The translations under genes and the position numbers were made by a program. From positions 57,566,951 through 57,630,950 of the forward strand of contig NC_053138.1 in assembly GCF_016808335.1 (NCBI RefSeq): a stretch of DNA of 64,000 nucleotides. Direction: 5' to 3'. Every line of letters starts with the position of its first letter. Position 1 is the first letter of the stretch. The stretch is from Panicum virgatum. Taxonomy: Eukaryota > Streptophyta > Magnoliopsida > Poales > Poaceae. Under the pieces are notes generated by a model. The model searched no databases, had not been told where the DNA came from, and saw only the letters and a list, made by a program, of their open reading frames with translations. Below are positions 11,325-22,103 of the stretch, piece by piece.

Positions 11325-14300
11325 ATGGACCCGCGACACATAGACGCGGAAGACGAACAGTTCCTGTTGAATATGATTGGCGAAGGTCAAGGAGATGTCG
11401 CTGAACAAGCTGATGATGGCAGCAATACCGACATATATTTGAATATGTCCGGTGATGGAATTGAGGTACCATCTATTCAGGATGACGCTGCTGCTGAACA
11501 AAGTGCTAATGTACATATCACAACTATACTTATTTGTAGTGACAATCATATTTTCATCTGAATCTATATGAATACTATGAATGTTTTTTTATAGCCATCT
11601 GGATCATCGTCGCAGCAGAAAAAGACGAAGCGAGGCCCAACAAAAAAACTGGAAAGGCGGTTCATTATAACGGAAGTTGGTCCAGATGACGAACCGATCG
11701 CTCCAGAAGCTGCCGCCAAAAAATTCATAAGACAATCCGGATGTATTGTCAGGGACCACATCCCGATCAGCTTCAGGCTCTGGAAAGTTTCCAATCCAAG
11801 CGAGGAACGGGATGCGGTACCCGAAAGAGAAAAAGAATGGTGCTGGCGGGAGTTTAAGAAAAACTTCACAGTTCCAGCTGAATCCGAAGAGATATGCAAG
11901 CGCTGGACCCTGAGTAAGATGGCCGAACAGCTGCGATCATTCAAGAAAATTTTGACGAAGAAATATATCAAGACCGGGACCACACCCATATTTACCGGCG
12001 AGCTCGAAAAGCTCAGGGGTCACTGGGATGCATTTGTGGAATACAAGTCTTCAGAGCTTGGGCTTCAGAAGGTGCAGAAGGCCAAAGACAACGCCTCGAA
12101 GAAAGTGTACCATCACACTCTAGGCCAAGGAGGCTACAAGCTTGCAGTACCCAAATGGGAGAAGATGGAGCAGGATCTGCTTGACAGAGGCATCCAACCT
12201 GCGACCATGAACTGGCCTGAAAGGTCAAGGACCTGGTTTTATGGTCACGGGGGAAGCTTGGACCCAATGACTGGTGACTGCATCTATGGGCCAAACATCC
12301 AGCGAGCAGCCCAGAGACTACAGGAGGCCATACAAGCAGCGGCCGAGGGAACATTCCAGCCGGATAGAGAGAGGGACGAGCTGACTTACGCCCTTGGGAA
12401 TCCAGAGCATCCGGGCCGCACAAGAGGCAAAGGCGTGGTTCCGTGGAAGTATGGGTTCAGGGATTACATTGATTCATATAGAAGCCGACAAAGAATAAAG
12501 AATGATGAGCGGGAGCACTTGTGAAGGCTAGAGGAACGGCTCATGTCACACGATCAAAGACTGGAGGAAGAGGTTCAACGCCAAGTGGCCGTAGCAATGA
12601 GCCAGCAACAGCAAGCGCAAACGGTGCCTCCAGAGCCTAGTGTCGCAGCCGATCACCTGTCTCAGCGGAAAAGCAGCTGCGCTTCCACAGACGTCGCCAT
12701 CGCCGAGCCCACGAGGATCCAGGCCGCAGTTGAAGCGTCTTTCCCGCAGCGATTTCCAGTGGATGAGATCACCCACCGGACACCTTGTGACCTGCAGACT
12801 GCCGTTAAGAACTTAATGTTCACTGTTGCGTACGGTACCGCCATGCCAACCGAACCAGGCGACGTGTACCACGGCCAACAAATTCCGCCTAGATACACAA
12901 GAGTTGGCGTGGAGCAGGTGTGCCAGGGTTGGGAGACGCTCGAGCTTGATATTCCTGGAGGCGATGGGGAGAGGACACTAGCAGAAGCCATTCATGGCTA
13001 CATCCTATGGGATAAGCGCTACATTGTCCTAAAGTCGGATGATCAAACACCAAGACCGATATCTCAGCATGCCTCTCCAAGACCGGCATCTCCGCAAAAC
13101 TCCCCAAGGGCAGCACTGTCTCGGCAAGGTTCACCGGCACATTCTCCATCCCCATCATCTCATGCGCCGATGAACACTCAAGCGTCACCGTCGCCTCCAT
13201 GGTCACCCCCTCCGCCGCCGGCAAAGAAGCAGAAATGGCCGCCGGCAAAGAAGGTAGCTGCACCGGTTAAGGAGCCTCCAAAGAAGAAGAAGGAAAAGGA
13301 GAAGAAAACCAAGGAGGCTCCTATTAAACCCTGGGACATGAGCCTTGAAGAATGCGATCGGATAACTCAAGAAAGAGTTAAAGAGCACTTCAAGCCGAAG
13401 CCGAAGCCGGAGCCCGAGAAAGTGATAAATCCGATAGATTTGAAATTTTTTAAGGGAATGTGCGAAGCAAATAAGAGAAAATTCATTTCGAGAGACCCCC
13501 CTTCAGACTACGAACGCACAATTATCAAAACTACTGAGAAAAAGAAGAGACAATCAAAGTCGTCGTCGTCCGACGTTCCACAGCTCGGAGCCCAAAAGAA
13601 ACAATCAATAGAGCCTCTCATAGTGGGACAGACGACGCAAGAACAAGACTTTGTTACATTTCTGAAAGAATCAAACCTGACGGCCGCTCAAATTGTAGGG
13701 GGAGAAGATATTCCAAAGGCCGATGTGGTCGTCAAATGGACGTTTGAGATCGGCAAAACTCTTGTACCCCCCGAAGTAGTGTCTGTGCTTCCAACGCAAA
13801 TGTATAAGCTGCACCAGCACTACATGCGTGCGATGGCCAATTGCATCTTCATGCAGGGCGCAAAGATTAAAGATGACGATTTCTTATGGGGGGAGGCCAT
13901 TATATGGATAAACTGGGAAGAAATTTACCAACTATTCCATCAGGAGGCCCTCGACATCTCTATAGTCGGCTTGTGGGTTCTGTAAGTATTTTACTCTCCT
14001 TACGTATTGTTTTGCATGATCTCAACATACTGATCTCTTGATTTATTCGGTATCATGTAGAATGGAGATACATACTTGCAGAAGAAAGGGATACTCTCAC
14101 CTCGGCTTCATCGACCCAATTACTTGTAATTGGAGGCTTCTACGTGACAATCCCGATGACATATTCCAAAACTTGTTCAAGTACATAAGCGTTCATCACA
14201 ACAAGCAAATGATATTGTTTCCTTATAACATTGCGTGAGTGATTCCTTCTGTCTAACTCTTTCTATTCTATAATCGAATTGTTTAAACCTTAACTACCAA

Positions 14301-15028
14301 GAACTGCCTCCGTATAATCTTGCAGTGAACACTTTGTCCTAATTGTCATAATTCCCGAGAAGAGCCTACTCGTGGTTATGGACTCATTGAGGAGACCTCC
14401 AGAACAATACGAAAATCTTCTTAACATGATGAAAAAGTAATTCTACCACTACTCCGTCCATGACCGATAATTTGAATCACTTTGTTACTTGACTATAATT
14501 GTTCTAATCCTGCACAGGGTTTGGAAAGAATTCGCTAAAAATCATCCAGGCAAATTTGACAAGGAATTGAAGATCAAGACAGATTTTCCGGTACGCGCTT
14601 GGATGATTCGTTGCACGATTCATTAGTTTTATTATATATTCATGTAAATACCTGATAATTTCTTCTCTCTTAAAGTGTATGAGGCAGAAACCAGGCACTG
14701 TATTGTGCGCATACTATGTATGCGAGAACATCCATGGTCTGGTAGGTCCTCCAAAGGGCTGGACAGATTGGGAGGAGGAAGTAAGTAAAAAAACTTGTTA
14801 ATATTTGAACTCGTATTTTAATTAGTCGAAATTAATTATCCCCTTTTTCCATAGGTCGGGGTGATGCGCGATAAACTCATACCGGAGGAAAATATTATGG
14901 CGATTCAAGAACAATTCTCCGGATTTATTGTTGAGCAAGTCCTCGATCCAAAAGGCGAATTCTACTATGATGGAATATCTAATATTGACAATCACAGCAA
15001 ATATGACAATATACGCGTATATATGTAA
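11325..15028 (+). pseudogene. CACTA second gene: Transposase_24-like region plus Ulp1-like protease domain, one nonsense codon
   Basis: Seven exons, all with GT/AG borders and matching phase: 11325-11510, 11595-13981, 14061-14234, 14326-14436, 14518-14590, 14676-14780, 14855-15028 (3,210 nt, 1,070 codons). The first part (KKTKRGPTKKL, then WREFKKNF, SKELG-type blocks, TWFYGHGG) matches the plant transposase Ptta/En/Spm family. A Ser/Pro-rich and then Lys-rich linker follows (13040-13320). The last exons read EHFVLIVI, VVMDSLRR and GTVLCAYYVCENI, the His...Asp...Cys layout of a Ulp1/C48 cysteine protease. The only lesion seen is TGA at 12522-12524 between REHL and RLEERL. Without it the protein would be complete, so the break looks recent. 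Such protease-like C-termini are known in grass transposons; their role in transposition is not established. Confidence 0.85.
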
Positions 15029-15034
15029 TTAAGA

Positions 15035-15400
15035 ACGAATATAACTATGTAAATATATATGTGTGTCTATGTATTAAATTTATATTTATGAGTATGTATG
15101 TATGTATTAAATTTCCAAAAGGCGAATTCTACTATGTAATTAAGAACGAATATACCTATGCAAATATGATGGAGTATGTATGTATTATATATATAAGCAC
15201 TCCAATAATATATATGTGTATATATATATATTTATATAATATTGGTCCTAGACATTTTCATATGTAAAGGAATTCACATGTATAGATATGTGTATACATA
15301 TATATATATATAAGTGAATTAATTTATATATGAAAACTATCTAGGACAAATATTATATAAGTAACTATATATATATGTATATATTAGTGGAGATCATACA
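15035..15400. repeat. TA-rich low-complexity tract
   Basis: Runs of TATATA, TATGTATG and similar between the second CACTA gene and the right subterminal array. A 22-bp block around GGCGAATTCTACTATG recurs from the last exon (14956) at 15120, a local duplication. No coding content. Confidence 0.6.
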
Positions 15401-15493
15401 CACTGAATTCCAATACATAAGTTTAATTGAAATGCAAAAGTATAATTGAAATAGAAAAAGAATTGAGAAAAGAAAAACATGAAAAAAAAGAGA

Positions 15494-15690
15494 CCTTTTG
15501 TCCCGGTTGGTAACACCAACCTGGACAAAAGGGTGCGCCAGCCACGTGGGCGCTGGCTGCACCTTTTGTCCCGGTTGCCACACCCGGGACAAAAGGGCAC
15601 CCCCTTTTGTCCCGGACAGGCGTTCCCGGTTGGGAAACCGGGACAACAGCGGTTTCCCAACCGGAACAAATCAACGTTTTTGTAGTAGTG
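15494..15690. repeat. CACTA right subterminal repeats and terminus
   Basis: Inverted copies of TTTTGTCCCGGTTGG and CCGGGACAAAAGG, then the terminus TTTTTGTAGTAGTG ending at 15690. They pair with the array at 6092-6345. Confidence 0.85.
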
Positions 15691-16565
15691 CATCAAAGAT
15701 CAAAGTTTTCCTCTGGCGCTTGGCGAGGCATTCGATTCCAACTGCAGATGTCCTCCATCGACGACATATAGCACCACACGCAGCATGTCTGGTCTGTGGA
15801 GTCCCAGACTTGTGGAAGCACTCCCTTCTTGAGTGCAATTTGGCCAAATGTGTTTGGGCCTTAATGAATGAAGAAACTGTGGAACATATTTGCAATGTTG
15901 AGGAGCAGAACGCAAAGGCTTGGTTGGCAGAAATTATCTCCTCCTTGCCAAAGGAAGAGTCAAGGTGAGTGGTGGTCACAATGTGGGCAGTTTGGCATGC
16001 AAACCGGAAATCTGTCTACAAAAATATTTTCCAGAGTCCACTTTCCACTCACTGTTTTGTTGATAGGTTCATGTCTGACCTAGACTTATCAAGTCCCCAA
16101 TCGGAGATCACAGCAAGCAAGGGCAGGGTGCCGCGGTGGATTCCACCTCCTGGCGGGATAGTGAAGATTAATGTTGATGCAGCTTTATCCAAAAACTCGA
16201 GAGGGGCTTCAGCTTCCGCAGTTGCCAGAGATGCATCTGGAAAGTTTATGGGAGCATCGTCTGTTGTAATGCGAGGAATTATTGACCCAGAGACAATGGA
16301 AGTCCTGGCCCTCAGAGAAGGCTTGGCACTAGCAAAAGACCTCTCACTCAACCGGGTTTGTATGGCGAGTGACTGTGCCAACATAATACGGTGTATGACA
16401 AGAGGGTCCACTATGAGAGCTTATGGCCAAATTGTACAAGAACTTAGAGAAGACGCAAAGGCATTCCTGGTGATGGAGTTCGTCCACGAGCGACGAGAAG
16501 CAAACCACGACGCACATGTTCTGGCGAGGAGCACCTTAGCTAGCTCTTTTGGTCGGCATGTATGA
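15691..16565 (+). pseudogene. LINE ORF2, zinc-binding and RNase H part
   Basis: Continuation of the LINE interrupted at 6091. Begins with the zf-RVT block (KVFLWRLARHSIPT, then CLVCGVPDLWKHSLLEC), then an in-frame TGA at 15966-15968. A full RNase H domain follows in the same frame: VKINVDAAL, METMEVLALREGLALA, MASDCAN and NHDAHVLA, which keep the D-E-D-D catalytic residues. It ends at TGA 16563-16565. The RNase H module is the best-preserved part of this LINE. Confidence 0.85.
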
Positions 16566-16790
16566 TTTTTTGATCCGCCAGATGGCGTTTGTAACTCTTA
16601 TTTGGTTACTTAATGGAGTGTGAGAACCCCCTCAAAAAAAAAATCAGCGTGTGCGCGTTCGTTGCCGCCGCGAAAATGAAAAATAAACGTGAACCTTGGC
16701 GTCTCAGCTTGTTCTGTATGCTCTCCGATCCGATCCCCTGCATCATGTCTTCATCACTCACTCCGGTCGCAAGCTAAGTCAACACATACT

Positions 16791-17040
16791 ATGCTGCCCA
16801 TCTCCTCATCATCCGTGAGCTGCTGCTGGTGCTCGCAGCGAGTGGCGGCGGCCGCCGCGCCCTGGCCCACGACGACGAGGATGGTGCGCCGGAGTTTATT
16901 CGGCGCGCGGGGCCTGCGGCTTGGTCGCTGCTGCCCCGCTTCAAGGGAAAGCCCCTACACCACCCGGCCGCGCACACGACGTAGCTACTTGGCGGGGCCT
17001 CTGCCCCTGCCCCGCCGACGGCCGGGCGCGTAAACGTGCC
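16791..17040 (+). pseudogene. degenerate RALF-like gene copy
   Basis: Not reported by any clean ORF but alignable by eye to the RALF-like genes downstream, closest to the copy at 29226. In the frame of 16871 it reads a hydrophobic leader (ELLLVLAA), then DDEDGAPEF where the intact genes have EDEVAPEF, then KGKPLHHPAAHTT where they have KGGKPYTRPCTYQ, then a stop. The nucleotides after the stop (GACGGCCGGGCGCGT) also match the copy at 29226. All four cysteines and the YISY region are lost and no start codon is in frame. I infer a dead fifth member of the cluster. Confidence 0.6.
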
Positions 17041-17131
17041 GTACGTGCGGGCACGGTGCACGAGCTGCCATGGCCTCTGGCGCCGTCCCCGAGAGGTAAG
17101 GTAACGCCAAGCCGCCGCCGGCCGGCCACTT

Positions 17132-18168
17132 GCGTCGGTTTGCCCTTCCCCATCGTGCGTACACACACACACACTTGTACTACTGCTGCGTCCTATAGTA
17201 GCAGTAGGCACTTGCATTGTACTACGTATGCTAGCTATTTCCAACAATTCAACAGCAATGGTGGTTACAAACTTACAATAATTCATCAGCAGCTTAGGTC
17301 GGTCCAAAAGGGTCGCAATAATTCGATCTCCAATGATTGTTCGTGGTGGTTCGTCTCTCAATCTCCTTGTTGTGCACATATAGAAGCTCCAAAGTGATGC
17401 CGGCCTGAGCAATCATCAAGCCGACCAAAGCCGCCGGCGGTTCATTCACCATGCCGGCCAGCACAAGGCTGCCCCTCGCCGCCGTGACCCTCCTCCTCCT
17501 CCCGGCCTGCACCGTCCTTCTCCTCTCCCTCTCCTGCTGCCCGGTGCAGGCCGCCGCCGACTACGGCGCCGGCGGCGGCATGGCGGCCGTCGCCGCTGGT
17601 GCTGCTCCTGTCGACATCGAGTGGCGGCAGCGCCGCCTGGAGGACGAGGTGGCGCCGGAGCTCGGCGGCATGCTGGCGGCGGGCCAGGGCTACATCTCCT
17701 ACAACACGCTGGACAAGCAGTCCTGCGGCGGCGGCGGCTGCGCCGCCAGGGGAGCGTCCTACACCGGCAACGGGTGCACGTACAACAACCAGTGCCGCGG
17801 CGCCGGCGGCGGGTGATCGCCCGGCGCGTGCTTGCGTCGCCACGGCGAGCGGCGCCGGCGGCCGCTGCCAGCATCCGAGGGGAGGAGCCACGCGTGCGGC
17901 CTTGTTCGTTCTCCGTCGTCCATCGCACGCACGCTCACCACTTAGCTGCTTCAATTGTGCATTCTCTCGATCTATGGAGGCTGTTGTCTTTCCTTTCCTC
18001 TTCTTTTTCTTTGGGATAGATCCAGTTGGTACCTTATCAATTGTTGTGAAATGATAAGAGAGATGCTACATGTGTTAGTCGCCTGAAATTTAACATTTAT
18101 TCAGACTATAGGATCAAAGTTTTCTGTCATGCTATATGAAAAATAAAGTTGTTCTAGCATCTCATCAA
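17132..18168 (+). repeat. segmental tandem duplication, copy 1 (carries RALF-like gene 1)
   Basis: Matches 20151-21118 through the upstream region, the coding sequence and about 350 bp of 3' flank. Shared blocks include GCGTCGGTTTGCCCTT upstream, TAGCAGTAGGCA, and downstream TTCTAGCATCTCATCAAG. This is the most recent duplication in the cluster. Confidence 0.8.
17451..17816 (+). CDS. RALF-like secreted signalling peptide 1
   Basis: Intronless, 121 residues. A hydrophobic signal peptide occupies about residues 7-35. An alanine/glycine-rich propeptide follows, then QRRLEDEVAPE (60-70), which contains a dibasic RRL site of the kind cut by subtilases in RALF precursors. The mature part has YISY (81-84), the receptor-contact motif of rapid alkalinization factors, and four cysteines at 92, 97, 109 and 115 (spacing 4, 11, 5), ending CRG plus AGGG. 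RALFs are apoplastic peptides sensed by FERONIA-type receptor kinases with LLG co-receptors. This copy has the most canonical YISY of the four. The ATG was chosen because it opens the signal peptide and is shared (MPAS) with copies 2 and 3. Family assignment rests on YISY, the cysteine pattern and the precursor layout. Confidence 0.88.
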   Translation: MPASTRLPLAAVTLLLLPACTVLLLSLSCCPVQAAADYGAGGGMAAVAAGAAPVDIEWRQRRLEDEVAPELGGMLAAGQGYISYNTLDKQSCGGGGCAARGASYTGNGCTYNNQCRGAGGG

Positions 18169-18388
18169 GAGCATACTCTATATTAAAGTTCCATTTTGCC
18201 AGGCTCTACATTAAAGTGATAAGTTTTTCGCATTAGAGATGAGTTTATGCGCGGTGACCACCAGGCACCAGCAAATGGTAGCCCGCAAGATTGGGCCTTC
18301 GCTAGCTGCTTGGGGGCCCAGGAGTGGTATAGCATTAATGAAGCCAACTGCTGGCTTTGCTCTTGCTTCGAGCCCATGTACAACAATG

Positions 18389-18595
18389 CTACCTCCATTT
18401 CAAACGTTTGAGATTGTAGTTCATTCAACTTTTTGACTCTAAGTTTGATCACTCGTTTTATTCAAAAAATTTACACTAATATTGTCAAATTTAAGTCATT
18501 CTTGAATATCTTGTATTGATAAAGTAACCCACAATAAAAAAAGTTATATTTTGTACAAATTTTTTAATAAAACGAGTGGTACTGTAGTGTGAACT
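18389..18595. mobile_element. degraded Stowaway-like MITE
   Basis: Shares GATCACTCGTTTTATTCAAAAAATTT with the elements at 19801 and 31248 and ends AATAAAACGAGTGG. The left end is a mutated CTCCCTCC. No coding content. Confidence 0.55.
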
Positions 18596-19383
18596 AACGC
18601 GAAGTGCATTTTCAGTACTGTATCACCTGGGAAAACATAAAGGGTAGAAACAACTATTCCTCATAATTCCTCTCTTTCCTGGAGCTGGAGGTAGCCAATC
18701 AGCCAAACACGTTTACAACTCCTTATTTTTCTAGAGTTGGTGGAGTGGAGCCGAAAAAATTTGGAGTTGTGGAGTAGAGCTATTTTTTCTGGAGTTGAAG
18801 TGCTCCCAAATACACCCTAACTTTCAGTATTTATGGTCCTGTGGCAAGAGAAATATAGGCCAAAAAATTTGGACTCTTAAGGTTTTCTATCATGTATGTG
18901 TGCTTATTTAATTCAGATGCAGCCATATAGGCAAGAAATAGAGATTTATAGGTCCCACAAAATCGAGACACATGCTTTATTTGCTCTTTTGTAGTGTAGG
19001 TACATCCACCTTACGCTTCTTTGGGTTTGTTTTTTCCCACTCCTTTTAAGGTATGGTGAGGTATTGAGGTTATGCTCTTCTCAATATAGAATTGCTGCCG
19101 AAGTCAAGCTTGGATGATGAAATCTAATACAGACATGGAGCTTTCGTGTTGTGGGCAGTCATGAGTTTGAATATTTTTGTTGCGCCAAATTAAGTTGTGT
19201 GGGCATATGGTCACATTTTAGACTTCGGTTATTTACCAATTCAATAATTTCAAAAAGTACATTTTATATTTTGAATATTATTTTAAATATATATATAGTT
19301 TCTTAAAAATTTTGTTGTAGCTAAAATTTAGTGTAGTTATTTTTTAACAACATTGCTCTTCTAACACGTGTGTGCCGCACATG
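18596..19383. other. intergenic, MITE remnants
   Basis: AT-rich. An inverted GGAGTTG / CAACTCC arrangement at 18640-18820, ending CCCAAATACACCC, suggests an old Tourist- or hAT-type MITE. Nothing coding seen. Confidence 0.4.
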
Positions 19384-19746
19384 CACCCTACTAGTAGAAT
19401 GCAAAGGTGGAAAAAAAGAGACCAGATTTGCCGAGTGCCATATAAAGACACTCGACAAAAGCTTCCATTTTGTCGTGTGTCACCGAGAGCTCATGGCAAA
19501 ATTGTATCGGGCGGGCGATTGGCATCCATGGGGCGATCTCTGTCGTGTGCCAACAGTTAGGCACTCGGCAAAAACTCAATTTGCCGTGTGTTTTTTTTTG
19601 CACTCGGCAAAAACTCAATTTGCCGTGTGCTTAATTTTTGCCGTGAGTTTTTTGTCCGGCACTTAGTATATATTGTGTTTGCCGTGTGCCCGAGATATTG
19701 CTCACGGCAAAGAGCTAGGCACACGGAAACTAAGTTTCCCGTAGTG
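19384..19746. mobile_element. small CACTA element, about 363 bp
   Basis: Right end TAAGTTTCCCGTAGTG is a clean CACTA terminus. The left end (CACCCTACTAGTAGAA) is degenerate. Between them lie multiple TTTGCCGTGTG and CTCGGCAAA motifs in both orientations, the same subterminal motif as the element at 79-251. No coding capacity. Confidence 0.65.
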
Positions 19747-19800
19747 AACAGATGAGACTAATGGTGTATTTAATTTAAAGAATAGAGAGTATAAATAATA

Positions 19801-20030
19801 CTTTCTTTATTCTAAATTATAGGTTATTTAATTTTTATTTTAAATTTGATCACTCATCTTATTCAAAAATCTGTGCAAAATATCACTTTTTATGTTGTGG
19901 CTTGCTTTATCAATACAACTTCTGCAAGAATAACTTAAATGTGACTGTGTTAGCATAAATTTTTTTAAATAAAATGAGTGGTCAAATTTAAAGTTAACAA
20001 TCAATCTATAATTTAGAATGGATAATACAG
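19801..20030. mobile_element. Stowaway-like MITE
   Basis: Inverted ends TATTCTAAATTATAGGTT and AATCTATAATTTAGAATG, with TA at the outer borders. The interior shares TTTGATCACTCATCTTATTC with the copies at 18389 and 31248. Confidence 0.6.
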
Positions 20031-20150
20031 TATTTCTTTTCTCCTCCCACCTTCATCTCAGCAAACTAGTATCATTGCGGGTGCTCTAAACGTGTGCTGC
20101 AGTGGACTGTGCGTGGTGTTGGTGACCCTGGGCGCCCGGACTACGCGAGC

Positions 20151-21118
20151 GCGTCGGTTTGCTTGCCCTTGCCATCGTGCACCCGCACGCACACTTGTAC
20201 TGTGCGTCGTCCTGTAGCAGTAGGCATCTGCTTGCATTGTACGTGTGGGTTCCGATTCTGACAGAGAGAGAACCCCGAAAATGGACAAAACATTAATTGT
20301 ACGTGTCCAGCAAATGGTTGCAATAATTCAAGCTAGATCTAAAATGGTTGCTGTTGGTTCCTCAATCTCCTTGCATTGTGCACACATACTAGAAGCCCAA
20401 GTGCCGGCCTGAGAAATCATCAAGCTAACCAAAGCCGGCGGTTCACCATGCCGGCCAGCAGCAGGCTGCCCCTCGCCGCCGTCGTCCTCCTCCTTCCGGC
20501 CGCCACCACCCTTCTCTTCCTCTGCTTCTGCCCGGCGGCCGCCGCAGCCACAAGCGACAGCAGGGCGGTCGCCGCCGCCGGTGCTGCTCCGGACAGCGAG
20601 TGGCGGCGGCGGCGCCTGGAGGACGAGGTGGCGCCGGAGCTCGGCGGCATGCTGGCGCTCGGCGCGAACCAGGGCCACATCACCTACAACACGCTGAACA
20701 AGAACAGGCCGTCGTGCGGCGGCGGCTGCGCCGCCAGGGGAGCCTCCTACACCAACAAGTGCACGTACAAAAACCGGTGCCGTGGGTGACCCAGCCGGCG
20801 CGTACTTGCGGTCGCCGCGACGAGCGGCGACGCGTGTCTTGTTCGTTCTCCGTCCATCACACGCACGCTCACCACTTTATTAGCTGTTCCTGCTATCTGC
20901 TGTGCATTCTCTGTAGCACGCGTTTGCTGCCTCTCCTTTCTCATTTTTCTTTGGGATAGATCGAGTTGGCATCCTAATCCTATGAATAATTGTTGTGAAA
21001 TAAGAGAGATTATGTATGTTTTATTAAGCGTCTGAAATTTAACATTTATTCAGACAATAGGATCAAAGTTTTCTATCGTTCTATATGAAAATTAAAGTTG
21101 TTCTAGCATCTCATCAAG
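20151..21118 (+). repeat. segmental tandem duplication, copy 2 (carries RALF-like gene 2)
   Basis: Partner of 17132-18168. Similarity starts at GCGTCGGTTTGC and runs past the gene to TTCTAGCATCTCATCAAG. Most differences are small indels, so the duplication is younger than the split from copies 3 and 4. Confidence 0.8.
20448..20789 (+). CDS. RALF-like secreted signalling peptide 2
   Basis: Intronless, 113 residues. Signal peptide about 7-34, propeptide, then RRRRLEDEVAPE (53-64) as the expected processing region. The mature part has HITY (77-80) in place of YISY and cysteines at 90, 94, 105 and 111 (spacing 3, 10, 5), ending CRG. It is the recent tandem duplicate of copy 1. An in-frame upstream ATG at 20376 would add 24 residues before the signal peptide; the internal ATG is preferred because it matches the MPAS start of copies 1 and 3. 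Role as for copy 1, but the changed first residue of the receptor motif could alter receptor affinity; that is inference. Confidence 0.87.
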   Translation: MPASSRLPLAAVVLLLPAATTLLFLCFCPAAAAATSDSRAVAAAGAAPDSEWRRRRLEDEVAPELGGMLALGANQGHITYNTLNKNRPSCGGGCAARGASYTNKCTYKNRCRG

Positions 21119-21835
21119 GCTGGGAACGCCCTGTGCAACGGTGGCCTTGGTGGTTCATCATAGGGGTGCAAATTGGTCCCCGTGTGCAAAAAAAAAAAAC
21201 TGCCATGTGGAACTTATTTTTTTTTTGGAAAAGGTTTCAATCCATTGGATGACTCCAGAGGACGCGCCTATCCAAAAAAAAAAAGTCCAGCCATCTGCCG
21301 TCGTCGCCGCCATTCCGATCCCTCTCGCTGCTGTTCTACTCTGATCTGTACACGCCGCCGCCGTCCCGTGGTTCCTCGACGCTCGCCGTGCATCTGCTGG
21401 TACGGCGGCAAGCGCGCTCGCCACCGTCCACGCTGCCTCGCCGAGTCGCCGTTCGTGATGGCACGTCATTCACGTCGGTGCGAACAGAACATCCAAGTCC
21501 GCCGGAGCAACCGCCGCCTCGGAGCCAAATCGGGATCAGGTATCACACATCTCCTTTCCTCCTTAGGATCTCGACCGGCCTAGCTTCTTCTATTCTCAGA
21601 TAAAGAGCGAGGAGGACGAGGAGGCACATCACGCTAGCTGCATCTTTCTTTTCATATATATCGTATAAAACTACTAAGAAAAAAAATTCTTTCCATAGAT
21701 CTTTCTTTCAACATGTATTGAACTAGGCCTTCTTTTTAGTTCAGTCATATGTGTAGAATGTTTTCTTATTGTGTAAAACTACTAATGCTAGAATGTTTTC
21801 ATCTTGCAATGCATGATGACAAATCGCAGAAACAC
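21119..21835. other. intergenic between RALF 2 and a MITE
   Basis: Includes A-rich tracts at 21189 and 21276 and a GC-rich patch at 21290-21540 with overlapping open frames on both strands. No domain recognised. The 15-mer AGGGGTGCAAATTGG at 21163 also forms the end of the MITE at 27334, so a fragment of that element may lie here. Confidence 0.4.
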
Positions 21836-22103
21836 TTAGAGCATCTTCAGCAGTTCCCCAATAATCCTTTTCCAATAATGTCTCAATAGCACTTTTAGTA
21901 TTATTGGGGGAGTTGCTCTTGCAATCTCCCAATAATCATGTTTCAATACAACTAACATATTGGGAGAGCATGAACCATCACTTTATTTAAAGGGGACTCA
22001 ATAGTTGTTGGGGAAAGGGAGATATATTGGGAACTGCTGGAGCACACCATTTCCTAATAGTAGGAGTTTATTGGGAAATGGAGGACTGCTGGAGATGCTC
22101 TAA
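21836..22103. mobile_element. foldback MITE (Tourist-like)
   Basis: Ends TTAGAGCATCTTCAGCAG and CTGCTGGAGATGCTCTAA are inverted repeats with one mismatch. The interior repeats CCCAATAAT / ATTGGG blocks in both orientations. 268 bp, no coding capacity. The TTA/TAA borders fit PIF/Harbinger MITEs. Confidence 0.75.

Larger units (their letters stand above)
6092..15690 (+). mobile_element. CACTA (En/Spm-type) element, 9,599 bp, nested in the LINE
   Basis: Ends are CACTACTACAGAA and its inverse TTTTTGTAGTAGTG. The target duplication is CAT on both sides (6089-6091 and 15691-15693). Removing the element and one CAT rejoins the LINE reading frame exactly (codons for L-K-V-P-S-K-I-K-V-F), which proves the boundaries. 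Subterminal arrays of TTTTGTCCCGGTTGG lie at both ends. It carries a tnp2-type transposase gene (7586-9410, broken) and a second gene (11325-15028) combining a plant transposase region with a Ulp1-like protease domain. A second, slightly different subterminal array in the middle (9571-9745) makes it look like a mosaic of two CACTA elements. Confidence 0.95.
3141..16643 (+). mobile_element. L1-type LINE, 5'-truncated, interrupted by a CACTA element
   Basis: A non-LTR retrotransposon in two pieces, 3141-6091 and 15691-16643, with a 9.6 kb CACTA element between them. In order it encodes the C-terminal part of an apurinic-type endonuclease, reverse transcriptase, a zinc-binding zf-RVT region and an RNase H domain, and ends in a poly(A) run (16634-16643). 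This order is that of plant L1 elements with RNase H. The 5' UTR, ORF1 and first half of the endonuclease are missing; the copy joins a GC-rich minisatellite at its left end. No target duplication was found. Confidence 0.9.
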
